Of a stretch of 64,000 nucleotides of DNA, positions 56,416-64,000 are shown piece after piece. The DNA is from Pleionea mediterranea (lineage in GTDB: Bacteria > Pseudomonadota > Gammaproteobacteria > Enterobacterales > Kangiellaceae). Made by a program: the position numbers and the translations under genes. The notes below the pieces were generated by a model, which was not told where the DNA came from, did no database searches, and saw nothing but the letters and a program-made list of their open reading frames with translations. The DNA is taken from NCBI RefSeq assembly GCF_003148745.1, contig NZ_QGGU01000012.1:62001-126000 (forward strand), given 5' to 3'. How positions within the stretch are numbered: position 1 is the stretch's first letter; each line of letters begins with the position of its first letter.

Positions 56416-56508
56416 TATTATCTCCTCTGCGTGTACGCAACGAGCTTAGGTTTGCCCGCCGCTTTTAATTTTTGTCTCGGAGTATAAGTATAGATCGTCT
56501 GTGTCAGT

Positions 56509-58491
56509 TTATCGACGTACGCTTGCCAGTTTCACCACATTGCTGCTGTTTTTTTGCGGTGCTGATTCATGCAGCTTTTCCAGTGAACGGCTGGCGTTCT
56601 GAATTTCAGTATCCAGTTCAAAAATCAGTGTTTTAAGTGCTTTTAATCGCCCTTCCACCGTGGCTTCATTATGTTTTAGAGCGAGCAGTTGTTGATGGTT
56701 TTGATCCAGCAGATCGCGTAATGAATTAACCTGTTGCAGCAAAGGCAACATAACCTCACGTGACCACTGGCGCAGCTCTTTGCGAATGTGCTTAAAGAAC
56801 ATGGCAATGTTGTTCACTGTGGTGGTGAAGAAGCGTTTTACCGCGACACTTTGTTCGGCCAGAGTGAGCATTAAATTACGATTAAGCTGACTCGACTCAT
56901 CCAGCAGATGCTGCAGTTCGCGGCGATATATTTTGGCTTTTAAATAACGGGCTTCCAGCAGATCAACATCAAAATCGCGAGAAAACTTGGCGTACATGGA
57001 CTCGGCCATTTTATTGCTCAGCTCGGCTTCACGGCAGAACTCATTCATCATGGCCTCTATCGCCTGATAAAAACGGCGCGTGGTACGCATCATGCCAATA
57101 CTGGTTCGACTTTCCACCATTTCATGCAAAGTGCGCTGAATAATTTCATCTAGCGGCTCTTTACCAATTGAATCCAGTAATACTTCGGTTTGTCGTTCAA
57201 GCAGACGTTGGCTGGGGCGTAGCGCAAGCTGACGCTTTTTAAATTCTTGCTGGGCAATACGGCTTTTTTCCAGTAACTCGTTCAGCTCTGATTCGGTGCT
57301 GCCACGAATGCCTTTAATTTCTTCGGCCTGTTTTTCCAACTGTTCTTTGCGGCTTTTTAATACTTGCTGGGCGTCTTCAATCAGGCGCGAAGACTGACCA
57401 ATAATATTGTCCCACATTACGCTTTCTTTGTTGCCCAGTATGGTATTGGCCAACACATCTTCCACATCATTGATTTGACTGCGAAGAATAAGTGCTTTGT
57501 CATCTTTAATGCGGCCTAGCAGGGCTTTTTGCGCTGAAATAGGCAAAATATCGGACTCAGGAATTTTCAAGTGACGAGAGGTTTGTCGAACCACCCGGTT
57601 AATGGCTTTTTCGGTCTTTTTGCGGCCAGATAATTCATCCCAGAGTACATCGATTTTATTCAGTACGGCGTACAAACCAAGGTTCGGACGGTTTTTCAGT
57701 TGCTCAATATGCTCTTCCCAGATTTGCAGATCACTGGCGGTAACACCGGCATCGGCCGCCAGTACAAATACCACCGCCTGTGCCTGTGGCAGCAGATGGT
57801 AGGTGAGCTCGGGCTCACTACCGAGTGCATTTAATCCAGGCGTATCAACAATTCGCAGACCCTGTTTTAGCAGCGGGTGTTCAAAGCTGACCAAAGCATG
57901 ACGCCACGCCGGAATTTCAACTTTTTCCGGATTGTCTTCGTCTTCATCCAGCATATTGGCGTCAAAACCAAGTTCTAGCGCTTCTTTACGGGAGACCGAT
58001 TTGGTCTGGGTAATGCTTTGCATGGCATGAGCCATATCGTCGGGATCGTTGGTTACCAGTGGAATTTCAACCCAGTGGTTGGTCATGCTCTGATAATCGG
58101 ATAGTGGCGTGTCTTGCAAGCGTGTTTCGATGGGCAGCAGTCGTAAATAAGAGCTTTTGGAGTGCTGATCAAAAAATAGTTCGGTTGGGCACATGGTGGT
58201 GCGGCCGGCTTGCGAAGGTAAAATTCGCTGACCGTAATCGGCAAAAAAGATGGCATTGATCAATTCGGTTTTGCCGCGAGAAAATTCACCGGCAAAAGCA
58301 ATGGTGAGGTATTCGTTGTTCAGCGTTTCCAGCATATGCTTGATGCGGGAATCGCTCTCTTCGCTGGTCAGCTGATTGCGCTTGGACCACAAGCGAAATC
58401 CACGGAGTTCTTTGCCAATGGAAGATTTCCATTGTTCAAACTCATTGACTGACTCACCAAACTGACTGTTTTCTATTTGATCATTGCTCAT
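56509..58491 (-). CDS. Dynamin-family GTPase
   Basis: Large GTPase of the bacterial dynamin/dynamin-like family. The P-loop GEFSRGKT is at residues 68-75 (with SRG before Lys, as in dynamins), switch 2 DTPGLNALG near 218, and a guanine-specificity NKID. The rest (~360-640) is long amphipathic helix with heptads typical of the stalk, including a coiled-coil QLEKQAEEIKG stretch. Length 660. No membrane segment is visible. The substrate membrane and function are unknown. It sits between yggT and the DUF4426 gene, an unusual place for this conserved block. Confidence 0.85.
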   Translation of the reverse strand: MSNDQIENSQFGESVNEFEQWKSSIGKELRGFRLWSKRNQLTSEESDSRIKHMLETLNNEYLTIAFAGEFSRGKTELINAIFFADYGQRILPSQAGRTTMCPTELFFDQHSKSSYLRLLPIETRLQDTPLSDYQSMTNHWVEIPLVTNDPDDMAHAMQSITQTKSVSRKEALELGFDANMLDEDEDNPEKVEIPAWRHALVSFEHPLLKQGLRIVDTPGLNALGSEPELTYHLLPQAQAVVFVLAADAGVTASDLQIWEEHIEQLKNRPNLGLYAVLNKIDVLWDELSGRKKTEKAINRVVRQTSRHLKIPESDILPISAQKALLGRIKDDKALILRSQINDVEDVLANTILGNKESVMWDNIIGQSSRLIEDAQQVLKSRKEQLEKQAEEIKGIRGSTESELNELLEKSRIAQQEFKKRQLALRPSQRLLERQTEVLLDSIGKEPLDEIIQRTLHEMVESRTSIGMMRTTRRFYQAIEAMMNEFCREAELSNKMAESMYAKFSRDFDVDLLEARYLKAKIYRRELQHLLDESSQLNRNLMLTLAEQSVAVKRFFTTTVNNIAMFFKHIRKELRQWSREVMLPLLQQVNSLRDLLDQNHQQLLALKHNEATVEGRLKALKTLIFELDTEIQNASRSLEKLHESAPQKNSSNVVKLASVRR

Positions 58492-58802
58492 ATTAAAACG
58501 ACCCGTACAACTCTGCTGAACAAAATATGACCAATGAGTTTAGCAGAAAAAGTGAACAAAAACGTGACCTTGCATACATTTTGTCAGAAATTGTGTGAAG
58601 TGTAAGTAAAAATTACCATTTTCAGCAGGCAAAAATGAGTTGTATAGAGTGTGAGTCTGCCTTAACGATTTATTCTGACCAGTCCATTAAATGGCCTTGT
58701 ATGCTAAAAATAATTTGAATGAAACTTAGTCAAATTAACTCTCTGGGGCGCATTACTGCACCCTCAAGAGATAAGAAAAGTATCGGTTTTGGGTGTTTTT
58801 AA
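58492..58802. other. Intergenic region upstream of the dynamin gene
   Basis: 311-base gap between yggT (its stop is at 58803) and the dynamin gene start on the minus strand. No open reading frame, strong hairpin or clear promoter could be recognised by eye; it presumably carries the dynamin gene promoter. Confidence 0.4.
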
Positions 58803-59372
58803 TTAAGCAATGGAAAAAACCAGCGGATAAATATAATAAGCTATTGCGCTGCGGGCAAAGTACAACACCATAAACATTAAAATAGGCGATAAATCCAGGC
58901 CACCCATGGGCGGTAATATACGCTGAAACGGCTTAAACAAGGGATCGGTTAATTGCATAACCACCATAACCATGGGGTTGTGTCCACCCGGACTTATCCA
59001 GCTTAATATCACTCGTATAAAGGCTAAAAAGATAAATAAGCCTAAAGTAAGGTGTATTAATTCCACCAGAGAAAACAATACCAGTGTGACAAGGCTGCCA
59101 ACACTGACGAAGCCAAGGGATTGTAACGCTACCCATTTCAATACATTTACCGCATAAGCAAATATCAGGGAGGAGACATCAAGACCGGCTACCCCTGGGA
59201 TAATTTTCCGCAATGGCACTAAAACCGGGTTGGTTGCTTTAACAACAAACTGGGATATTGGATTATAAAAATCGGCTCTTGCGGCCTGCAAAAAGAACCG
59301 TATTAAAATCACGTAAATATAAAGTTCAAATAGCTGGGTAATTAAAAATGCAAATGGATTATTCATGGGCAA
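58803..59372 (-). CDS. yggT: YggT-family membrane protein
   Basis: Integral membrane protein with two YGGT repeats (~5-80 and ~100-185). Each holds two membrane helices and the motif around a Pro-Leu-Phe-Lys-Pro turn (PVLVPLRKIIPG, PLFKPFQRILPPMGGLDLSP). Length 189, matching E. coli YggT (188). Part of the conserved yggS-proC-yggT group. Its function is not firmly established; membrane homeostasis and cell-shape roles have been proposed. Confidence 0.92.
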   Translation of the reverse strand: MPMNNPFAFLITQLFELYIYVILIRFFLQAARADFYNPISQFVVKATNPVLVPLRKIIPGVAGLDVSSLIFAYAVNVLKWVALQSLGFVSVGSLVTLVLFSLVELIHLTLGLFIFLAFIRVILSWISPGGHNPMVMVVMQLTDPLFKPFQRILPPMGGLDLSPILMFMVLYFARSAIAYYIYPLVFSIA

Positions 59373-59507
59373 CAGTATTGTTGTTTAGGATTGTTGTCAT
59401 TATATGGGCTTTTTCCAAACTCTAAAGGTAAGTTTGTAAAAAAGCATGATCGGTTGATTAACTGAGTATTTAAAGATGGGTTTTGAACGGGACTTGGTGT
59501 CATTAAA

Positions 59508-59537
59508 TCAAGCTGATCATTATCGCGATCAGCTTGA
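59508..59537 (-). terminator. Hairpin between proC and yggT
   Basis: TCAAGCTGATC and GATCAGCTTGA form a perfect 11-bp stem with an eight-base loop, 46 bases past the proC stop. Only a weak ATTTAA follows on the minus strand, so it may attenuate rather than end transcription into yggT. Confidence 0.5.
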
Positions 59538-59582
59538 CTTAATACGATCGGTTAACTGTATTTGCTAATTAAAAAGTTACGA

Positions 59583-60407
59583 TTACTTACCTTCCGATAA
59601 TTCTTTACCGCGATTAACCGCAGCTTTTACGGCTTTGTCTGCCATATCCGCTATACCACTTTGTTCCAGACTGTCGAGTGCTGCTGCTGTGGTGCCATTG
59701 GGAGAGGTAACCTGAGTACGGCGCTCACTGATGGCAATATCAGGGTGGTTCTTAATCAGGGTTGCCGCACCTAGTGCGCTTTGAACCACCAGATTGCGTG
59801 CGGTTTGCTCGTCCATCCCCTGCTTTGTTCCGGCTTCAATCAGGGTTTCCATAAAGCGGAAAAAGTAGGCGGGTGAACTGCCAGCCAGTGCGGTTACGGT
59901 ATCCATCAGGTTTTCATCTGGTACCCATTCAAACTCGCCGATGGCGCCAAACACATAATTGACCGACTCCGCATGCTGCTTTTTAACCGCATCGTCAGCA
60001 TACAAGCCAGTTGCACCACAAAGTTCAATAGAAGGGGTGTTGGGCATTGAGCGAACCATTGCCACTTTATTCTGGGTCATCTGTTTGAGATTGTCGGTAG
60101 TCAGTCCGGCCGCCACCGATACCGCCACCTGAACTGTTGAAAAGTCCAGCTCGGAAATGGCATCGGCCATCATTTGTGGTTTTACCGAGAGTAAAATGAC
60201 ATCGGCTTTATCGCACACTTCCTGATTATTTTGTGTGGTTTGCACAGACAGTTCATCGGCAAGCTGTTCTAGTTTGCCAGCGCTGCGGTTAGACATGATG
60301 ACTTTTTCAGGGTTGTGGCCTTTTTTTACCAAACCCCTGGCAATGGCAGAAGCCATATTGCCAGCGCCAATAAATCCAATGGTCAATTGCTGATTTTGAT
60401 TACTCAT
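59583..60407 (-). CDS. proC: Pyrroline-5-carboxylate reductase
   Basis: Last step of proline biosynthesis: NAD(P)H-dependent reduction of pyrroline-5-carboxylate. Rossmann motif GFIGAGNMASAIARGL at the N-terminus, SVAAGLT, MVRSMPNTP and the C-terminal signature LAGSSPAYFFRFMETLIEAG. Length 274 (E. coli 269). It lies 48 bases downstream of yggS, as in most gammaproteobacteria. Confidence 0.96.
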   Translation of the reverse strand: MSNQNQQLTIGFIGAGNMASAIARGLVKKGHNPEKVIMSNRSAGKLEQLADELSVQTTQNNQEVCDKADVILLSVKPQMMADAISELDFSTVQVAVSVAAGLTTDNLKQMTQNKVAMVRSMPNTPSIELCGATGLYADDAVKKQHAESVNYVFGAIGEFEWVPDENLMDTVTALAGSSPAYFFRFMETLIEAGTKQGMDEQTARNLVVQSALGAATLIKNHPDIAISERRTQVTSPNGTTAAALDSLEQSGIADMADKAVKAAVNRGKELSEGK

Positions 60408-60455
60408 GCGTTACCTATGATTTGTTATTTCCAGTGACTAGTTGTTTCTAATGAC

Positions 60456-61151
60456 TTACTGTTTCCAGTTATCAGGCCGTGCGCCAAACAGTGCTGTGCC
60501 AATGCGCACCATTGTGCTGCCTGAAGCGATAGCAGCGATCATATCATCTGACATACCCATTGACAGGGTATCGAGCTGATTAAATTGTGCCACGCTTTGC
60601 TGGTAGATCTGCTGGATGGACTGAAATTGTTGCCGTTGCAGCGCCGGATCCGCTTGTTTTGGCGGAATACTCATTAGTCCGCGCAGATGCAGTTTCGGCT
60701 GCTGGTCAATAAACTGAAGCAGTTCGTTTAGCTCATCCAGTGCTGCGCCCTGCTTGCTGTGTTCCTGAAAAAGGTTTACCTGTGCCGTAATCTGTAAAGG
60801 TGGCAGATGATCCGGTCGTTGCTCGTTTAGTCTCCGGGCTATTTTGATGCGATCGACACTTTGAACCCAATCAAAATGTTGGGCAATGTCGCGTGTTTTA
60901 TTGCTTTGCACAGGGCCGATGAAATGCCACTCGATATCCAGGTGCTTCAGGGCGTCTATTTTAGCAATGGCTTCTGATAGATAACTTTCGCCGAACAGTT
61001 TTTGTCCTGCGGCGTAAGCCTCTTCTATCTTATTGATTTTCTGAGCTTTACTCACTGCTAACAATGTGACAGAGTTAATAGTTCGTTGCGCCTTTTGCGT
61101 GGCATCTTCTATTTGCTGCTCAATCTGGTGTAAATTTTGTTTTATCGACAT
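60456..61151 (-). CDS. yggS: PLP homeostasis protein YggS
   Basis: Pyridoxal 5'-phosphate-binding protein that keeps free PLP in balance; it has no known enzymatic activity. Single TIM-barrel, with the PLP lysine in LLAVSKAQK, GESYLSEAIAKI, WHFIGPVQSNK, LSMGMSDDM and the phosphate site GSTMVRIGTALFG. Length 231. Its 3' end overlaps a 17-bp tandem repeat. Starts the yggS-proC-yggT unit, divergent from pilT. Confidence 0.96.
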   Translation of the reverse strand: MSIKQNLHQIEQQIEDATQKAQRTINSVTLLAVSKAQKINKIEEAYAAGQKLFGESYLSEAIAKIDALKHLDIEWHFIGPVQSNKTRDIAQHFDWVQSVDRIKIARRLNEQRPDHLPPLQITAQVNLFQEHSKQGAALDELNELLQFIDQQPKLHLRGLMSIPPKQADPALQRQQFQSIQQIYQQSVAQFNQLDTLSMGMSDDMIAAIASGSTMVRIGTALFGARPDNWKQ

Positions 61152-61342
61152 AAGGGCTGCTTGCGGTCACTGAATAATAAAAGCCAGTTAAAGTGGGTAA
61201 TTCTGCAGTAGAAACGTCATTTCGCGTCTAAACTATAGTTGATTGATCGGCAGTTTCCGATTTCGCCGACTGATTTCAGCAACTATTATTGCTAAATTAC
61301 TTAAACGAATAAACTGGATGATATAACTTTCCGGGGTCACTG

Positions 61343-62377
61343 ATGGATATTACTGAATTACTGGCATTTAGTGTTAAAAATAAAGCATCGGATTTACACC
61401 TGTCGGCGGGCTTGCCACCGATGATACGGGTTGACGGCGATGTTCGCCGTATCAATGTTCCGCCACTGGATCATAAAACCGTACACAGTCTTGTCTACGA
61501 TATTATGAACGACAAGCAGCGTAAAGATTTTGAAGAATTTCTAGAAACCGATTTCTCGTTTGAATTGCCCGGTATAGCACGTTTCCGTGTTAATGCGTTT
61601 AATCACAATCGTGGTGCCGGTGCGGTTTTTCGTACCATTCCTTCGCAAGTATTAACGCTTGAAGAGCTGGGTGCCCCTGCTGTTTTTAAAGAAATTTGTA
61701 TGCACCCCCGAGGGCTGGTACTGGTGACTGGCCCAACCGGTTCCGGTAAAAGTACCACACTGGCCGCGATGATCGATTACATTAATGACAACGATTACGG
61801 TCATATTTTGACGGTGGAAGATCCCATCGAGTTTGTGCATGAGTCGAAGCGTTGTCTGATCAACCAGCGTGAGGTTCACCGAGACACTCTTGGCTTTAAC
61901 GAAGCATTGCGTTCGGCGCTGCGTGAAGATCCCGATATTATTCTGGTGGGTGAGATGCGTGACCTTGAAACTATTCGTCTGGCACTAACTGCGGCGGAAA
62001 CCGGTCACCTTGTATTTGGTACCCTGCACACCTCGTCAGCGGCAAAAACCATTGACCGTATTGTTGATGTATTCCCTGCGGCAGAAAAAGACATGACCCG
62101 TTCTATGCTTTCAGAATCCCTGATGGCGGTTATTTCGCAGACCCTGTTGAAGAAAGTGGGCGGTGGTCGTGTTGCAGGCCATGAAATAATGGTTGGCACA
62201 CCGGCTATTCGAAACTTGATACGTGAAGATAAAATCGCACAAATGTACAGCTCTATTCAAACCGGGGCGCAACATGGTATGCAGACACTGGATCAGTGTT
62301 TGAAAGATTTATTAGCAAAAGGTCTGGTATCGCGGCAGGATGCTCGTGATAAAGCCAAAAATAAAGACGACTTTTAG
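61343..62377 (+). CDS. pilT: Type IV pilus retraction ATPase PilT
   Basis: Hexameric motor that depolymerises type IV pili for twitching motility. N-terminal PAS-like part, then Walker A GPTGSGKST (130-138), Asp box, Walker B ILVGEMRDLETI and a His box GHLVFGTLHT. The C-terminal AIRNLIREDKIAQMYS is the conserved retraction motif. Length 344 (typical 344-345). Followed by pilU after 17 bases; divergent from yggS. Confidence 0.97.
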   Translation: MDITELLAFSVKNKASDLHLSAGLPPMIRVDGDVRRINVPPLDHKTVHSLVYDIMNDKQRKDFEEFLETDFSFELPGIARFRVNAFNHNRGAGAVFRTIPSQVLTLEELGAPAVFKEICMHPRGLVLVTGPTGSGKSTTLAAMIDYINDNDYGHILTVEDPIEFVHESKRCLINQREVHRDTLGFNEALRSALREDPDIILVGEMRDLETIRLALTAAETGHLVFGTLHTSSAAKTIDRIVDVFPAAEKDMTRSMLSESLMAVISQTLLKKVGGGRVAGHEIMVGTPAIRNLIREDKIAQMYSSIQTGAQHGMQTLDQCLKDLLAKGLVSRQDARDKAKNKDDF

Positions 62378-62394
62378 GTTAAAAGGAAACCCTG

Positions 62395-63540
62395 ATGGAT
62401 TTTGAAGCACTGCTTAAATTAATGGTCCAAAAGAAAGCTTCGGACCTGTTTATAACGGCAGGCATGCCGCCGTCGATTAAAATCAACGGTAAAATTATGC
62501 CGGTAACCCAGCGTTCACTAAACGGTGAAAAATCGCGCGAAGTGGTGTTGTCGGTAATGAATGAAGAGCAGCGCCGTGAGTTTGCAAGGGCTCATGAATG
62601 TAACTTTGCTATCAGTGCATCGGGGATAGGCCGTTTTCGTGTCAGTGCGTTTCAGCAGCGTAACGAAGTGGGTATGGTGTTACGTCGAATTGAAACTACC
62701 ATCCCTACTCTTGATGAGTTGCGTTTACCTGCAGTGCTTAAGAAGCTTAGTTTAACCAAACGTGGACTGATCATTTTTGTTGGTGCAACCGGTACCGGTA
62801 AATCTACATCACTTGCGGCAATGATTGGTTATCGTAATAAAACTACCTCGGGTCATATCATTACTATCGAAGATCCTATCGAGTTTGTCCATCAACACAG
62901 TAAATGCATTATCACGCAGCGCGAAGTTGGCCTTGATACCGAGTCGTTTGAAACAGCACTTAAAAATACTTTGCGACAAGCGCCCGATGTGATTCTGATT
63001 GGTGAGGTACGGGCTTCGGAAACCATGGATTATGCGGTGGCGTTTGCCGAAACCGGTCACCTGTGTATGTGTACTTTGCATGCAAATAATGCGAATCAGG
63101 CACTGGATCGAATCATTCACTTCTTCCCGGAAGAAAAACGACATCAGCTATTGTTGGATTTATCCCTGAACTTGCGAGCTATTATTGCCCAGCAATTGAT
63201 CCCAACGCCCGATGGCAAAGGACGACGCGCCGCTATTGAAGTGTTAATTAATACGCCGCTGGTGGCCGATCATATTCGTAAAGGTGAGATGCATTTAATC
63301 AAAGATCTGATGGCCAAGTCGACCGAGCACGGCATGCAAACCTTCGATCAGGCACTGTTTAGATTGTTTAAAAGTGGCGAAGTTACCTATGAAGATGCCC
63401 TGCATCATGCAGACTCACCCAATGATCTAAGATTGATGATTAAACTCGACAGTTCCGAGCAAGATCCCGAGTTGCAAATTGGTGGTGGTGCCGCTGCGAG
63501 TATGAGTCTGGAAGAAACCGAAGATGATCCCTTTGCTTAA
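62395..63540 (+). CDS. pilU: Type IV pilus ATPase PilU
   Basis: PilT paralogue that assists retraction. Walker A GATGTGKST (~127-135), Walker B VILIGEVRASETM and GHLCMCTLHA. Distinguished from PilT by the longer C-terminus (DPELQIGGGAA...) and the HQHSKCIITQREVG form of the Asp-box region. Length 381. AAAGGAAA precedes the ATG. Cotranscribed with pilT. Confidence 0.95.
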   Translation: MDFEALLKLMVQKKASDLFITAGMPPSIKINGKIMPVTQRSLNGEKSREVVLSVMNEEQRREFARAHECNFAISASGIGRFRVSAFQQRNEVGMVLRRIETTIPTLDELRLPAVLKKLSLTKRGLIIFVGATGTGKSTSLAAMIGYRNKTTSGHIITIEDPIEFVHQHSKCIITQREVGLDTESFETALKNTLRQAPDVILIGEVRASETMDYAVAFAETGHLCMCTLHANNANQALDRIIHFFPEEKRHQLLLDLSLNLRAIIAQQLIPTPDGKGRRAAIEVLINTPLVADHIRKGEMHLIKDLMAKSTEHGMQTFDQALFRLFKSGEVTYEDALHHADSPNDLRLMIKLDSSEQDPELQIGGGAAASMSLEETEDDPFA

Positions 63541-63557
63541 GTGATTAGCGATCAGTT

Positions 63558-64000
63558 TTACTCGTTGTTTTCAGCAAACCAGGATTCTAAAATAATTACC
63601 GCCGAGGCGTTGTCGACAGCGCCTTTTTCCAGAGCCTTATAGCCGCCCTGTTCAAATAATCGGGCACGGGCTTCAACGGTGCTCAATCGTTCATCCACCA
63701 TTTCTACCGGTATTGCAAAGCGGCCATGCAAGCGCTTTGCAAACTTACGGGCGCGCAATGTTAGTTGTTGCTCACTACCATCCATATTCAGCGGACAGCC
63801 GACCACTAATGCATCTGGCTGCCAGGTCTTAAGCAGTTTGGCAACTTCGTCCCAATTGGGTTGGCCATTAGTTGCTTTTAGTGCCGATACCGGTCGGGCG
63901 CTGCCAGTTATGGCTTGGCCATAGGCAACGCCAATGGAACGATCGCCAAAATCAAAAGCTAACAGCTGACGATAAAATTTATTGGATGACGTTGATTGCA
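63558..64000 (-). CDS. ruvX: Putative Holliday junction resolvase RuvX (YqgF), 5' end cut off
   Basis: The reading frame runs open to the window edge, so the start lies outside. Visible: [17 protein letters not shown] with the first catalytic Asp, then [12 protein letters not shown], a helical region ([13 protein letters not shown]) and the motif [13 protein letters not shown], ending [18 protein letters not shown]. This is the RNase H-like YqgF/RuvX family, implicated in pre-16S rRNA 5' end processing. An internal Met at 63806 would give a truncated 82-residue product and is not the true start. Convergent with pilU. Confidence 0.9.
   Translation of the reverse strand, partial: QSTSSNKFYRQLLAFDFGDRSIGVAYGQAITGSARPVSALKATNGQPNWDEVAKLLKTWQPDALVVGCPLNMDGSEQQLTLRARKFAKRLHGRFAIPVEMVDERLSTVEARARLFEQGGYKALEKGAVDNASAVIILESWFAENNE

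Overview
The window is a stretch of chromosome from a free-living gammaproteobacterium, probably marine. The evidence is several gammaproteobacterial gene blocks: gppA/ppx-rhlB divergent from trxA-rho-ubiD-fre; rsmD divergent from ftsY-ftsE-ftsX-rpoH; yggS-proC-yggT ... rdgB-hemW divergent from trmB; mutY-yggX-tRNA-Phe; and pilT-pilU with ruvX. No 16S rRNA or other species marker is present, so I do not name a genus. By eye the DNA is moderately AT-rich.

Layout. 0-15 kb is housekeeping: a lipoprotein S41 peptidase, RNA degradation and termination (RhlB, Rho), thioredoxin, ubiquinone decarboxylation, flavin reductase, a solute-binding lipoprotein, sigma-32, FtsEX/FtsY and RsmD. 15-22 kb holds an ABC exporter and a compact operon of a periplasmic cupredoxin, a membrane GGDEF/EAL protein, a DUF3034 protein and a truncated-haemoglobin lipoprotein, followed by rsmJ. 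23-27 kb is a TetR-controlled MMPL transporter/LolA-like operon whose promoter carries a clear palindromic operator. 27-36 kb is a mixed accessory zone: a structured repeat element, small conserved proteins, a hemerythrin-like protein, an amidohydrolase, a secreted metzincin protease with a separately encoded propeptide-like protein, and an FGGY kinase.

36.06-48.73 kb looks like a genomic island inserted at the 3' end of tRNA-Phe. It carries a complete type I restriction-modification system (hsdRMS), a 1233-residue reverse transcriptase-nitrilase fusion of the DRT1/UG1 anti-phage class, an AlbA_2/ATPase-type protein and an HNH-type protein. A 13-bp copy of the tRNA 3' end, next to what looks like the tRNA's original terminator, lies at the far end. 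No integrase is left. This defence island is the most interesting part of the window.

48.7-64 kb returns to core genes: tRNA-Phe, yggX, mutY, an SLC13 transporter, trmB, hemW, rdgB, a DUF4426 protein, a dynamin-like GTPase, yggT, proC, yggS, pilT, pilU and the start of ruvX (cut by the window edge).

Signals beyond the genes: two sigma-32-like promoters (before trxA and before rpoH itself), a 140-nt cloverleaf-like element at 27.05-27.19 kb, three copies of a two-hairpin dispersed repeat, three imperfect tandem arrays of 15-17 bp period, and several long palindromes that could be operators. No CRISPR array, rRNA gene, complete insertion sequence or prophage was seen.
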